NCBI GenBank assembly: GCA_001632425.1
Contig: KV425563.1
Coordinates: forward strand, 162,660-226,659
Reading direction: 5' to 3'
Length of the DNA stretch: 64,000 bases
Origin: Neolentinus lepideus HHB14362 ss-1
Taxonomy: Eukaryota > Basidiomycota > Agaricomycetes > Gloeophyllales > Gloeophyllaceae
Position 1 is the stretch's first letter. Each line of letters opens with the position of its first letter. A program made the position numbers and the translations under genes. A model generated the notes under the pieces. The model was not told the DNA's origin and made no database searches. It was given only the letters and a program-made list of their open reading frames with translations. Shown in pieces: positions 10,367 to 23,580 of the stretch.

Positions 10367-12871
10367 TCAACTTTCTCCTGGGCGACAAGGTCCGAAGGGT
10401 GACTCGGGTTCTGGCACCAAGGGCACGTCGGCGACGTCTTGCTTGTCGGCGTCCCCGCTTGCAAGTGTCATCATCTCGAGGTCCCCCCTCGTGACAGGAA
10501 TTTTGCGATCCGGCGTCTTCGAACCTTCTTCCCGCGCCCGCGCCCGTGCTTTCAGGTCTTCTTCATCTCCCCTGGTCAACTCCTTGTGTTTAATCAAGCA
10601 CACACTCGCCAGCGTTGCGCACACTGATAAGGATGCGTTTAGAATGAAGACCACTCGGAATCCGTTAGTGTATCCCGATAATATACGTGTGGCAGCTGCC
10701 TTTGTAATTCCCAGCGAGCTAAGACTGCTCGTGGAGTAGGACGAGCCCAACAGGACTGGATTATCGATGACCGCGTCGATACTAGATGTAGGAAGTGACA
10801 GGGACGTCATCACCCGACGCATTGAGTTATTCCTTGTCGACGTTCATCAGAATGACTGCTGGATGTAATTCCGGGGTAAAGATAACTTACGTGATGCTGG
10901 CCCCCACAGCCAGAGAGAGAGTGCCGCCGAGTAGCCGAATGAACTACAGCGATGTCGCATTGTGTCAATGTCGGCAGGGCTGTTGTAAATGTAAGACTCA
11001 CATTTCGAACCGCCGTGACCACGGACATGTCTCGCCGCGAAACGCTTGCTTGTACTGCTATAGTGGTAGTCTGCAGCGTCTTGAGGACACCAATTGTAAG
11101 GTTCACCTGATCGCTAATCAACAAACTCGAGAAAACGCACCTGGCCCGCGCCTGTACCGGCCAGTAACATAAATATCACTATAACGGCCTTCGGCGAGGT
11201 AGTGCGAATAGTCGATATGCATCCACACCCGATCGCCCAGACTGCGAAACCGCTGTGTATAATGTTCTACGGTTCCAATACAGGTTCACGTTTATAGCAG
11301 CTCGCTTCCGTTGAACGCAATCGCTACTTACCCGATATCTACCAGTCTTGCTGACAATCATCCCCTGAGAAGACACCTCGAGTTAAATCCTGCCGCACGT
11401 CAATGTATCAATGAAAGGCACTTACCGCTGCAAAACTAGCCAGTGTCTGTGTCACCAGTACCGGTAGTAGGAAAATGCCAGACCGCATCGGAGAGTAGCC
11501 TAGTCCGACTTGGAAGAATTGGGGAAGATAGAAGAGAGAGGAGAAGAATATGAAGCCGCTATGTGCGAGATACGCCACATTCATAACACGGAATATTGAT
11601 ATTGCTTCACATGCAATGGACTTACTTCACAAACATGGTGATGTAGACACCAATAACGGTACTATGCTTGAAGATGTACACTGTGTGTCAGTGAGCAGAT
11701 GAATAGGAGGTCATCCGCGAAATGACTAACTCGGCACAATAGGCAGACGGGCACCTTTCCATTCCCAGAAACAGAATATAGATACAACAAGAACGCCAGA
11801 CAACAGCGGTGCCAGTACGACAGCCGAAGTCCAAGGGAATGTTATACCGCCCTGTCGCACTACTGAGTCTGCGAAGCAAACTCCGAACTCATTTGGTTAT
11901 ATTACGCACCCATATAACTGGCAGAAGGACAAGAGCACATCCTATGAGAGTCAATGCTGCGCCGATATAATCGACCGCGAACAGTTTCCTGTTGACGTTG
12001 AGTTATACGATCAATGAGTCTGGCGGGAGGGCTTACCGTCGCATGTCGCCTTCTACGCGTTTCAACGGAAGTACGAATACCACGACACACATAGCGAATA
12101 CAGAAATCGGCGGTGTGATCCAGAAGCACCACTGTGAGGCAAACACGATACAGCTACCCAGATGTCTGTGAGGCGATGGTAAGGCTTACCCTCCAGCTGA
12201 CTTTCTCCGCCAGAGCACCTGGGCAATGGATTGACATGCACATCATTATCATACAAAAGAGATTCAGAGAATGCTGTACCTCCAATCAAAGGACCAATGG
12301 CATAACCTAGTGCGTTAACACCGCCAATGATGCCTTGGTATTTTCCCCTATATTTATCAAGAAAAAATCAAGGGTGAACGTAGTGTTGTGGGTACCTCTC
12401 TCGCAGACTGACAACGTCGGATATGACAATCTGAGCGATACTAACGATACCTCCACCACCGGCGCCCGCGATCCCGCGGAAAACAATCAATTGGATAATG
12501 GATCGCGAAAATCCAGCTGCGAGACTACCAACAATGAAAATTGACATAGCCAAGCAGAGAGCCACCTTTCGGCCAAATATATCGCTGAACCGGCCATAAA
12601 GAGGTTGAAATCCAGTGGAGGTCAAGAGATATGCTGAGGGTACCCATGAAACGACAGATCCGGCATGAAATGCGGAAGAGAGTGTCGGCAGAGCAGTCGC
12701 AACGGTCACAGAATCGAGCACAGATACCAGTATGCACAACGCAAGCCCAGAGAAAACCGCAATGACCTTCCTGAATGGCAGGAGATTCGTCTGATCAGTG
12801 AGATGGATGGCAGGCCGCGAACTTTGAGGACCGTCGTCCAGCGCAGTCACAGACGAGGTCGCTGTCGCCAT
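10367..12871 (-). CDS. MFS transporter, 14-helix drug-efflux type
   Basis: The gene starts at the ATG at 12871 with a 30-residue hydrophilic leader, then a first helix. The segment SWVPSAYLLTSTGFQPLYGR followed by FSDIFGRK is the classic loop 2-3 signature of the major facilitator superfamily. FRGIAGAGGGG is the motif C-like helix 5 of proton antiporters. Later exons carry TTSPKAVIVIFMLLAGTGAG, VNLTIGVLKTLQ and LGGTLSLAVGAS. The last exon (10822-10367) ends in a final helix and a charged C-terminal tail. About ten introns; internal boundaries were not all resolved. It probably exports a small toxic compound. It is divergent from RPAC1 with 231 bases between starts. Confidence 0.82.
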
Positions 12872-13102
12872 GTCGGTTCAAAAAATGGTCGTCGGCTCGT
12901 TGTCCGACCACATCCGCAATAAGTGCATCGTGCATAGGGTCGAAGAGCAGGTTCATCGGCGCATCGGCATAGAAGAGATAAACAAATGGCGAAATCAAGG
13001 GAGTTTATCTATAAATATCCTTCTATGCTTAACATTTTCTGAATAAACAGTAATCAAATTTAATTCGAACTCCCTGCTTCGTCGGACATTTCCACACTGA
13101 AA

Positions 13103-14464
13103 ATGGCCTTTCAAGCCTCCACGTCGTCTCAGTCTTTGTACGATCGTCGTAGGCATGTTCGCGTAGATGCCGAGCGTGCAAGAGATGTTTCAAGTACCGA
13201 CTTCCCGGGATACTACCCGGATGAGGACCATTCTTGGAACCTGGAGAAATTCAAAGAAGTGCGTGTATCAGAAGACTTTCGCAAGTGTCTTCGATCATTG
13301 AAAGTACAAGAATAGAGGTTCCGAGTGAAAGTAACACGTATCTCGAATCGCTCAATAGAATTTGACTTGGTCGGTGTGGATGCGTCGATAGCGAATGCTT
13401 TCAGGAGAATATTAATTGCAGAGGTGCGTGCGGGAGCTGTATCTGAGTATCTGAGGATGTTGACCATTGCCCAGGTCCCGACAGTATGCATAGAAAATGT
13501 CTATGTGCACAACAACACGTCGGTCATGGTTGACGAAGTGTTTGCGCACCGACTGGGTATGATCCCACTAAACGTGGACCCAGCACTAATGGACATGCGA
13601 GATAGTACGTCACCATTCTCCCTCCCTAACTCCTTCCTTAAACAGCCCGCAGGCACTGGGCAAGCGACCGACCGCAACACACTTGTCTTCAGGCTCAATG
13701 TCACATGCACACGGAACAAGTCTGCACCCAAAGATGCGACCGACCCCGCTGTGCTGTACCACAACGCTGAGGTCCTCTCATCTCACCTCAAGTGGGAGCC
13801 GGCGGGCGAGCAGGAGTCTGTATTTGAGGGCAAACCCCCTGCGCCGACGAACCCGAATATCGTTCTCGTGAAGTTGCGCCCAGGCCAGGAGGTTGACATG
13901 GAGATGCACGCGGTTAAGGGAGTCGGCAAGGACCATGCGAAATTCAGCCCAGTCGGTGCGTACCTTTCACGAGTCCTACATTACTCAAGCAACCGATCAC
14001 CTGGCCACAGCCACTGCCTCGTACCGCACTCTACCTCTCATCGTCCTCAATCCACGAAAGCCCGTTCCCCCACACCTTGCAACCAAGTTCCAAAAGTGCT
14101 TCTTGCCGGGCGTCATCGACGTTGACCCGCTAACGCAGAAAGTCTGCGTGAATGAAGAGAATATGCGCAAGGAGACGATGAGCCGAGAAGTACTCCGTCA
14201 CCCCGAGTTCGAGGGCTGCGTCGAGCTCAAGCGCGTAAGGGATTATTTCTTATGTGAGTTCGCATTCATTTCTAGCTTTGCACGAGAATGGCCCTGACGT
14301 CTCTTGTGTTAGTTAATATAGAGTCTGAGGGCGCGTACGCTCCTGAATATCTGTTCCCTGAGTCAATTAAGGTCATGCGGGATAAAATTGCTACCATCCG
14401 CAAAGCCGCTTTGGCATTACTATCGGAAAGTCAGGGCGGTGGTGGAGATGTTGAGATGGTGTGA
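13103..14464 (+). CDS. RPC40: RNA polymerase I and III subunit RPAC1 (Rpc40/AC40)
   Basis: Exons 13103-13262, 13326-13423, 13475-13604, 13653-13955, 14011-14253 and 14313-14464 join in phase to 361 residues, the usual length. It is the alpha-like subunit shared by RNA polymerases I and III, which pairs with AC19 to nucleate assembly. Recognisable parts are the N-terminal FPGYYPDEDHSWNLEKF, the alpha-motif VGVDASIANAFRRILIAEV with TVCIEN, HRLGMIPL, and NVTCTRN in the insert domain. The end has YLFPESIKVMRDKI. No defects are seen. It is a single-copy housekeeping gene and a good anchor for placing the species. Confidence 0.95.
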
Positions 14465-14978
14465 TAAGTATTCGTACAATGCTCCGTAACGAGATGCCAT
14501 ATCTCATTTTGAAAACGGGCACGAGTACTGCTCAGTGCTCTGCATCTGTGTGTGTACTCGATAGTATTGCTCTATCAATGCCGATGATTAGCAGTGCATT
14601 TTAGCCCCGATCGTGCTGATATCGTCTCATGGCGGCCTCGTGTTGTTTGGCTTTGTATTGTGCTGTGGATGCACCATATTTAATACGGAGCCTCCTTTGG
14701 TCTTGAAAAGGATGCCCGGTGCATCTATGCTGAGATATGGTTCCGCTGTAGCCTTTCTCGTAAGTCTCCGCATTTACCGGAAGATTCTCACCTTCTACCA
14801 GTATCTGCATTATGTCTCTTAGAACGCGTTGAGTAATCTAACAGGTAACAGCGTTGTCTTCCAGCGACAGAAGCAGCCAAATCAATACGCCACGACTCGC
14901 AGTGCACACGAGGCAGTCACTACTTATATGGGACTCACTCAAGTCCGTCTACTACTCTCATCTCCCCGTTAGCACTCC
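14465..14978. other. Intergenic, nothing recognised
   Basis: Between two genes on the same strand. Several ATGs upstream of 14979 lie out of frame with the dynamin gene. No other signal is seen. Confidence 0.45.
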
Positions 14979-17829
14979 ATGCTGCAGGTACCCACCTCTG
15001 ACGACACGACGCCTGAAGTGTGTTCCCCCGTCTCTGAGAGTCGAGGGACCCTTACCTCAGGCGGCGTAGGATTGTCTGATCCCACGTTGTCACGGACTCG
15101 CCGGCGTCTCCTCGACCTGATTAACCGTTTGCATAGCACTGGGTACGTGATATCGTGCGCGCACATCTATTTGCCAGAGCGTTGATCTTGCGGACAGGGT
15201 CCAGAAGGATATCGACCTTCCGGTTATCGCTGTCATTGGGTCGCAGAGTGTTGGAAAATCGTCCTTAATTGAATCGATTTCAGGCATTACTCTACCACGA
15301 TCTAGTGGCACGTGTACAAGGTGATTTCTATCTATTCTTCATCTCCCTTATAAGAGTTGCTCGAACTCGCCATAGGTGTCCAACCGAGTGTAAATTGAGT
15401 ACCTCGACGGAACCCTGGCAATGTAAGATATCTCTGCGTTTCGAGACGGATGAGCACGGACAGCCCCTTGGTCAAGCGCGAAACGTCCCTTTTGGCGAGA
15501 CCATACACGATAAGGCCGATGTGGAGGAAAGGATCAGGAGAGGCCAACTAGCAGTTCTGAATCCTGGTGTTAGTCCTCGTAACTTTCTTGAAGACGACGA
15601 TATAGTCGAGAATTCGGCCGGCCAGCTCGCCTTTACCACCAATTCCATTTGTCTTCAGATCAGCGGGCCTGATGTCGCTGATCTCTCTTTCGTCGATCTG
15701 CCAGGTAAGTATGACTATCCAAAGCTTCCTACTTGTCGACTGAGCAGAGACGGTAGGACTTATCGCCAGTGTCAGCCAAGGGGGTGATATCCGGGACATT
15801 GAGCTCGTGAAAGAGCTGGTTCATAAGTACATTAAGAAGCCAAGTTGTATCATATTGCTCACTGTAACATGCGAAGGTTGGTGGGTTCATTATATCTCTT
15901 TCGTCTCGTGATGTGAATACGTCCATTCAGTCGACTTCGAGACACAAGGTGCTTATCAGCTCGCAATGGAAGCTGACCCGGAGAGGAAAAGAATCATCGG
16001 TGCGCTACCAAGAACTTACTTGTCGCAGGTCCTTACGTTTTTGCAGGGGTTTTAACCAAGCCCGATCGTATCCCGGCCGACGAGGAAGACAATTGGCTTC
16101 GATATATACGGAACGAACGAGAGCCTCTTGACAATGGCTGGTTTTGTGTGAAGCTCCCCAACTCCAAGGCGCTTTCCGCCGGTATTTCTTGGGAACAAGC
16201 CCGTGCGGACGAGGACCAGTTCTTCAGCTACACGTCACCCTGGTCGTCTTTGGACTCTTCCGAGCAAAAGCACCTTCGTACAAGGAATCTCACGGAGTGC
16301 CTGAGTCACCTATTATCCGAGCTTATACAGAAGCGGTGTGTCCAGCAGTGAAAGTGTCTATTCCTATACCTGAAATTTCGTTATCTAGGCTTCCAGAAAT
16401 CCAGGATGAGCTGCAAAATATGCTTCGAAAGACCGAAGTCGCCTTGCGAGAATTGCCACCTCCGCCGTCTGCAGATCCTGTAGCCGAAGTTCTGAACATG
16501 ATTGCAGACTTCATGCGTCGCCTGTCCCTGGAGATTAAAGGCACGTCTGATGAAAATGGATTGCTCCAACAAGTTCGACCTGAACACGTCGCCTTCAAAT
16601 GGGAAATTCGTAAAACCGCGCCTGTGTTTCGAGCTTACGAAAAGAAACGATCAGTCCATTCGTCCAACTCGAATAGCGTGATACCGCCAGCTGCATCGCC
16701 TCATTTTATGGCGCACGAAGATGGCTATCTTGTTAGGGAGGATGAGGCCCGCGCTATTTATATCGACGAAGTCATGGATCGTGCTCGGAAGTAAGCCCAT
16801 CTCGCTCGCTGATGTTGACTAATGCTCACAGAACTGCAGGGCCGTCTCTCGAGAGCTACCCGACAAGTATCCGTTCGAAGTCACGTTACTGTTCATCAAG
16901 GAATTCACCCAAACCTGGCGGGACCCTGCTGTGGCACTATTCGACAAAGTGCACGACCAGTTTGTCGCTTATATGAAGAAGATGATAGAAGAGCAATTTC
17001 CAGTCTCACGATACCCACACAGCGGTTTACCGCAGCGGATAATGTTCGTTGTACATGGTCGGTGCATTAACAGTGCTCATTCTTTACTACACGCAGGGTA
17101 ATCGTTGCCGATATCCTCAAGCAGCTTGCTGATCGCACTAAAGAGCGTATCGAATGGCTCCTTGAACTCGAGGAAGACCCGTTCACGCTTAACGCGCATT
17201 ACTACCAAGACTATAAGGACAAGTTTTTGGCTTATTACAAGAAGAGCAGGCACGAGAATAGTGGGAACAAGTCCTTCTTGTCCAACCTGGGTCCCCGTGG
17301 GAAGCCAAGTTCTCCAAGTCCTACCCCTCAAAAGAAAGGTATACGATATTCAGTAGAAGTCGTGGAGGACGACAATACAGGCGATGTGGATGAAGTGCTA
17401 GCCATTCTTGCGAGATTGGGCCGTCCAGGATTGAAAGCGGAGGACCTCGCGAGACTATTGCCATCGGATTCGTATGCCCCTGCCATCGAAATCATGGCAG
17501 AGACTCGGGCGTATTTTCAAGGTATGCCACACCGTTCTTCTATTATGCACCGCATTCTAAACCGATACGGACTCAAAAACGCAGTGGCGTATAAACGTGT
17601 GACTGATAACATACCTCTCGCGATCGACCGCGAGCTGATACGAGGGTTGGAAAAGGAGCTGCAGCAAGGATTGTACAAGGGTCTAGGCATCAGCGGTCCT
17701 GATAGTGCCAGGATCTGCAGGGAGCTCACTCAGGAGCCGGCTAACAATGCAGCTAGACGGGAGGAGCTGAACAAAAAAAGGGAACGGCTGGAGAGCGCGA
17801 AGGCTGAGTTGCTTCGTGTTGGAATGTGA
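14979..17829 (+). CDS. Dynamin-like GTPase (Mx/Vps1-type)
   Basis: Nine exons: 14979-15142, 15198-15320, 15376-15704, 15757-15876, 15931-15999, 16047-16335, 16389-16790, 16840-17043 and 17097-17829. They join in phase to 810 residues. All GTPase motifs are present: P-loop GSQSVGKSS at residues 69-77, switch II DLPG at 203-206 and TKPD at 272-275. They are followed by a helical middle domain and a C-terminal GTPase effector domain. No pleckstrin or proline-rich domain is seen, as in the Mx and mitochondrial-type fungal relatives. A 40-residue Ser/Pro-rich linker lies around residues 610-650. It is expected to self-assemble and remodel membranes; the target organelle cannot be read from sequence. 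Confidence 0.9.
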
Positions 17830-18724
17830 GAATGAATTCAAATCGGCATTGACTTTGCCAGTGGATTCAGAGAGATTTGATGAGTTTGTTGTCTCGATAG
17901 TAACATATCACAGCAGCCATGATAGTCGCAAATGCTCTGATATAGGATACCTGATCACTTCCTTTATCGACACGTAGAATCGTGATCCGTATGCGCATGG
18001 TTGCAGCACAGGCCGAGCGCAATGATGGTGATCCGAGATCCGTAAGTATCCGATCATTCTATCATTTTGTGCACTCCTGCAGCTTTTGCTGCTCTGACGG
18101 GGGTTAGTCATTATTGCTGCCCTCCGTTTTCACATGCCTTAAATGCTAGACTAGGCTCGTAACGACTCTCTCGTAGAAGTTTTAATCCCGCTAGCGATAG
18201 AGGGCCCGGGATCGTCATGGGCCTCAGCTAGTGCCAGGCGCAAGAAGCTTCGTATACGTCTAGGTGTGGAACAGGCTGATTCAAGATCTGGTGCTCTTAG
18301 ACTGCAGACTGTCGGCAGCTCTGTTGTTGACGTCGTTTTAAGCCAATCTATGTGTACTCTGGATGTTCGATGCTTCAACGTTAAACGACGGCCTGAGTAC
18401 TCTTCGGAAGACCGGTATCACGGGTCACCTGATGCATCGGCTCCCCTAAGATCGTCTGAAAGATGTTGAAGATGTGTATCGAAAGGAACCCGGAACCTGC
18501 ACAAAAAAACTCCGAGGATCCGGACGTCGTCTAACTAGACTTCGAAACGTTGTGTAAGTAGGTCCGCGAGCTCAGCTTCAGGCGACACTCTTGATACGTG
18601 GGTGCGTCACGGTCCTGTTAAAGCCATCGTATCAGTCTCTCGTGCAACCTTCTGCCAACTGTGGAGACCATCTGTGACGAAGAAGTATCTACTATTGCTC
18701 AAGGGAACGGTTGCTCTATGCGAC
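17830..18724. other. Intergenic, nothing recognised
   Basis: Nearly 900 bases between convergent genes. Small open frames on both strands around 18150-18470 overlap each other and have no similarity I can recognise. Confidence 0.45.
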
Positions 18725-20043
18725 TTAGTCTAGCTTAGCTCTATTGCTTCTATTGCTCAATATCATAAATCCCGTAGGTGCCTTCACTGGACCCTCCCCG
18801 GCCTGTGTCTCTCTCAAGCTCAGAAGCCCTGCCACCTCCTTAAGCCCCATCCCTCCATCTATCCTCTCAAACACCTTCACTCCCACACCACCCTCCCCTC
18901 CATTCACCCCGCCCGCGATCAAGTACTTGTCGTCCTGTCCGAACAGGATCATCCCACGTAAGTGGTGCAGGCCAGTTTTGACCTCTCCTATTCGTTCGAG
19001 ACCGGAGGGGGAGAGCGAGAAGATTGCGATGCTGTCTCCGCCTGGGCTAGGGTCGTTACGGTTGGAGACGTACAAAAAGGGAGAGGGGGTGGTGGCAAGT
19101 AGGATTTCGGCGGCGAGCATCCCTAGCGGGACTGCGAATTTGGATGGATAGGCGATATTAGGCGAGGCTGCATTTGAAGGTGGGGGTGAACCCGCTGTCT
19201 CACTAGTTTGTGATGGTATGGGGACCGGGATGTGAGTTGGCAAGGTGGTTGTTTGACTAGGCTTTTCGGAGGACAGGAGTGGCCCCAAGCTATGCTGCGA
19301 AAGAGTATTGTGAAGTTCGAGGACCGTGTACAAGCACTCATCTGCGGTCGCCGTTACTGCTGCTATTTGCTAGGTAAAATGATAAATTGCTCACCGTGCT
19401 CAATGACATGTCTTGGCCCGTTACCTGGGCTGTATTCGATGGATCCTGTGATCTCCCACCCATTCTGGCCTCTGACGAGACGCCATGTCTTGTCCGACCC
19501 TAGATCCGGTATGAGGAGCTCATCGCGCGTGGGACTCTTATAGACTTGGTGTGGATGGGAGGAACGTTGGCGGTTGGTATTAGGGCCGGATCCATGCAGT
19601 TGCAGACTTGTCAATGAAGATTTGGGAGAGATATACGGCGAAGACAGCGCAAGTGGTATGGAAACCACGTTTCCGGACATATACTTGCGTAACAGACATC
19701 AAGGTGCGCTGTGATGGGATTTGGTCGACCCTATACTCACATTCCCTACAATCAACTCTTGTCCAGCTGCCAAGATCGTGCACGGCGAGTGTCCTCCGCT
19801 TTCGCATGTGCTCACAAGCGTTCCCTTCCCAGTCTCGTCGAATTTCACCTCCGCCACCTTACCCCTCTCATCCTCAAGAGCCGCGAATACCGTGCTCGCG
19901 TCGGACGGATGTGGCGTAATCCATGACGGATGGAAGCCCACCTCGACGCTCGACAAGAGCTTCAGTGTTGGAGGCGACGTCGAGAATTCTAGAGTGTAGA
20001 TGCTGGAAGAATAAGATGCGACGAGGACGAGGTAGGTCGACAT
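18725..20043 (-). CDS. Lactonase-type seven-bladed beta-propeller protein
   Basis: Exons 20043-19741, 19683-19395 and 19341-18725 join in phase to 402 residues. The fold is the 6-phosphogluconolactonase-like / muconate-cycloisomerase-like propeller (lactonase family PF10282). Supporting blocks are SSVEVGFHPSWITPHPS, GGHSPCTIL, HPHQVYKSP with LLIPDLGSDKTWR, GNGPRHVI and FLYVSNRNDPS near the end. Members hydrolyse sugar lactones or are uncharacterised. There is no signal peptide. An 80-residue Pro/Ser/Thr-rich insertion lies at the start of exon 3. It is convergent with the dynamin gene. Confidence 0.87.
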
Positions 20044-21280
20044 TAGTAAATGAGGTGAAAGGAGATTATGCTGATGGGCGCAATGAGTTCTTATCTTCGG
20101 ACCGATCAGTACCGGTATCCCGAGATTTAGCCGGATGGGCAAACCCAACAATACTTAAAAAACCGAAGCAGCGATTTGGGGCTGGTGCAGAGACTGGGAC
20201 TCTCCATAGCTGTCGTATTAGCTGTAAGGATCTTCTTAGCGCGACTCTATAAACCCCTCACCTCCGCAATATTTTAGTGAGTTTGTGGTCATGAAGGGAC
20301 TTATTCTGCACCATATTCACGACTCTGTGATCTCTCCTGGCCAATGCTATGACTATGTACGTCATTCAACTTTGACGTGGCAACAGAAGAGAAAAGCCAG
20401 GACTTGCTGAAATCTTGTCTGCGACTTACAGATAGCGGCGACCTGACGAAATCCATGAAGTAGCATATTTGTAAGATGACGTGCTAATTCTGCCACTATG
20501 CCTTGAAAGCACGAAGACGCAAGAGGGCTTCACCAACCGAAAATCTCCCTGGTTCAAAGCCAGTGTAATGGTGACGGAAAGCAGAGGGATGGTCACGTAC
20601 TCAGATCATTGCTTAGATTCACTTAAACCGCGGGATTTCTTGCTCCACAGCCATGTGCAATTCGCTAGTGGCATCCTAGCCACGAGTTGATATTCATTTG
20701 GACGCTGTATGCTGAAGGCGTCAAGATAGGCCACTCGTTTCGAGTCCAGACACAAACGGACCATTTTCTGTGCCTTTTCGGTGGAACTCTACCTCATTAC
20801 TGACAGATGGGTGTCAAGAACAAGGCCAGCGGATGATGTCAAAAGTCGGAGTCTGCTATCATAGTCTACTGTTGTGCATAACGATCTCATCACGGAAGGT
20901 ATACTTTGACCATGCCGGCGCCCGCTCCACCAACATTGACATAGAAACCGGTAAAAATAGTGCTACACCTGAGAGTTTGATGGTACTGACATCCGAGCAA
21001 GCGAGGTCCGTCCGCCGAGGTTAGGGCGACTCCCCGTAGCAACGACCTGCATGACCGCGATTCTTTTTCACAGCTCTCAAAGGAGGCGTCTCTACCTAGG
21101 GTAAACCTAGGTTGTATCCTGCCTTCGATTGAGCCTAACGGGTTAAATTACGGTGAGATTGATCAATAGTGCCGTCGTAGTAGGTAACCTTGTCTTGTTT
21201 CCTCGGGTTTGCTCATTGCAGATGACGAACCTCAATTTATCCACGTCGATGGCATGCAAGTCACGAGCACCTGTATGTTC
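20044..21280. other. Intergenic, nothing recognised
   Basis: Upstream of two divergent genes. Open frames at 20481-20690 and 20770-21024 have no features I can support. Confidence 0.45.
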
Positions 21281-21284
21281 GCCA

Positions 21285-21292
21285 TATAAAAA
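21285..21292 (+). promoter_or_regulatory. TATA box of the endoglucanase gene
   Basis: The sequence TATAAAAA lies 80 bases upstream of the ATG at 21372, followed by a pyrimidine-rich stretch at about 21300-21340, the usual arrangement for strongly expressed fungal genes. Confidence 0.5.
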
Positions 21293-21371
21293 GGTGGGAT
21301 CGTGTTCATTTGTTCTTCGTGCTTAGCTCCTTAGCTTGACCTACCGGTTACTTGGAAGCTTATTTCACAAA

Positions 21372-22494
21372 ATGTTCCGCTACATCGCTTTAGCTTTTGG
21401 CGCGCTGCAGCTCGCGTCCGCTGCGACCGTTCTGACCGGTCAGTACACCTGTGATACAGCTGGTGACTACACCTTGTGCAATGACCAGTGGGGTATCGGT
21501 AAGTTGTCCTCGATACCTGATGAAGCCTTGTGATTGTTCAGTTACTTGAACAGCCAATGGGGTCGGAAATCAGACATCGACTTTGATTAGCGCGTCCGGC
21601 GACACCATCTCTTGGTCGACCAATTACACCTGGGCTAATAACGAGAACGATGTCAAGACCTATGCTAACGTTCTCTCCAACACGGCCAACGGTGTCCAGG
21701 TACTTGGTTGCAATGATACAACTCCAGTATAAACTTTATTGACAATTTTGCTACCTCAGATCGGGTCAATCTCGTCCTTCCCTACTGCCTGGACTTGGGA
21801 CTACGAAACTGAGTCGTCTGATCTTCGCGCTGATGTCTCGTGCGTAGTTCCATGGCCCGATTCAAATTTTGTCTGAACATTGTCTCCTCCAGCTACGACA
21901 TGTGGACTGGCACTGCTGAGTCGGGCACTGCTGCTAGCTCCTCTTCTTCCTACGAGATGTACGTATCAATGTCTTCTATTAGGAGCGATTCTCACAAACT
22001 CCGATAGTATGATCTGGCTTTCTGGCAAAGGCGGGTGGGTAGACACAGATTGTACCTCTGGGCATATTTTGATAACTAACACCGAACTTCTTCAGTATCC
22101 AGCCTGTCGGCTCGCTGCAGACATCCGGCATCTCTCTGGCCGGCTATACCTGGAACCTGTGGAGTGGTACCACCGAGACATGGACGACTATGTCCTTCGT
22201 CTCTGCCGACGGTGACATCACCAGCTTCAGCACTGACTTGACTCCCTTCTTCCGTGAGTCTTTACATATTTCTGTTCGAATTTAACTCAATCTGACGCAT
22301 CTTCGTAGAGTACTTGGTTGATAACCAGGGTGTCTCTTCCAGCCAGGTAAGGTGTCCCCTAGGTTATGCTTGGGTATGACTTATGAATGCGTGGTTTTTC
22401 TTTGCAGTACATCCAAGCCATCCAGACCGGTACTGAGGCCTTCACTGGTACCGCCAACCTTGTTACCTCGTCATTCAGTGTCAGCCTTTCCTAA
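21372..22494 (+). CDS. Endoglucanase, glycoside hydrolase family 12
   Basis: Eight exons: 21372-21498, 21554-21699, 21760-21839, 21893-21958, 22008-22034, 22096-22253, 22309-22346 and 22408-22494. They join in phase to 242 residues, the normal GH12 length. Residues 1-17 are a secretion signal ending ASA. The catalytic pair is visible: the nucleophile Glu139 in YEIMIWLSG and the acid/base Glu224 in TGTEAFTG. It is a secreted jelly-roll enzyme acting on beta-1,4-glucan or xyloglucan, with no carbohydrate-binding module. Intact, and consistent with a plant-litter or wood-decaying lifestyle. Two exons are only 27 and 38 bases. Confidence 0.93.
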
Positions 22495-22917
22495 ATGTCG
22501 ATGGCAGCAATGACTCGGAGAAGTTCAACATGTTGGTTCTCGAAAGTGTCGTGGCGTGATGCGTCTATGGTTTACGGGCATTCTTGGATGTTCCAGCGGT
22601 GACAGATATATGTCGTATATTGACTCCCACTGGCATACATCCAATCAATAAAACGGATTCGTACCATATCTACCGCCGAGAAACTCGCCATCTCAGAGTC
22701 GGCGAAGATGCGGTAATAGAGTGCTACTGAAAGACTGATCAGAAGGTGCGATTGATTCAAGGGACGGACACCTTCGTTGTACGGGAAACACGCTTTCGAA
22801 GTACAAATCAGTGTGGGTACATTATACGTTTCGTCAATCAACAGGCATCTGATGCATATATAGTGATCAACGTAACAGCCATGCAGTCAGCTTGGAATGA
22901 GATGACCTCGCAATGAT

Positions 22918-23580
22918 TCACATGTTGCTCGGGTCCTTGAAGCTCTCTTTGACAATGAGCTCCATTGCATCTATCTGGCATGAGAAGTCCTTCGACACGC
23001 TGCTCTGAAGCCCACACCAGCTGGATTCCTCCTTGATATTCGCTTCAAACGTGAGAGTTGCGACCACATTGTAGAAATAGATCTTCGTTCGGGAACGAGA
23101 GTACGACACGGTACTCCCAAGCTGGTCGATCTCGACCTGGGAAAGTCCGTCCAGCATTATACCGAGCGCTGTTGTAATTCGAGAGCTCCAAGCTCGTCTC
23201 GAGATGTGTCCTGAGAGAGAGCGCGTGTGATGACAGCATTCAGAGAGTCTCTCAAATAGGCGACGATCTTGTCGACCGTAGCGGATACAGTACTGTGGGG
23301 CTGATTGAATTTGCTGCTTTTGAACTTGTCGAACATAAGGTCATCACCTGTGATACCAATATAAGCACTGACACGACAGTGTGAGAAATGGTGTATTACC
23401 ATGATGGTAGTGCTTGATAGCCTCGTGAAATCTTTGCCAATCGAATCATTCGTTTTGTTCCGTATCTAGACGTATGAAGCGAGAGCAGAACTTCATAACT
23501 TCTAGCCTACTACTAGTCATTACGAAGTACTAGTGCTCGGGCAACTTGTAAAACCCATTGAAGTAAGCAGCTACAACATA
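22918..23580 (-). pseudogene. Cyt/volvatoxin-like family copy 1, decayed
   Basis: Same architecture as copies 2 and 3 but broken. The exon with the YFN...KLPE segment (about 23575-23540) meets a stop straight after it. The following FDW region (about 23440) is preceded by another stop. In the last exon (from about 23345) the central block, including the FTNL segment, is lost or out of frame. The frame changes again near 23157, and the end (SSWCG to the stop at 22918) is intact but carries a Trp-to-Cys change. At least four lesions are visible, so no product is expected. Confidence 0.75.
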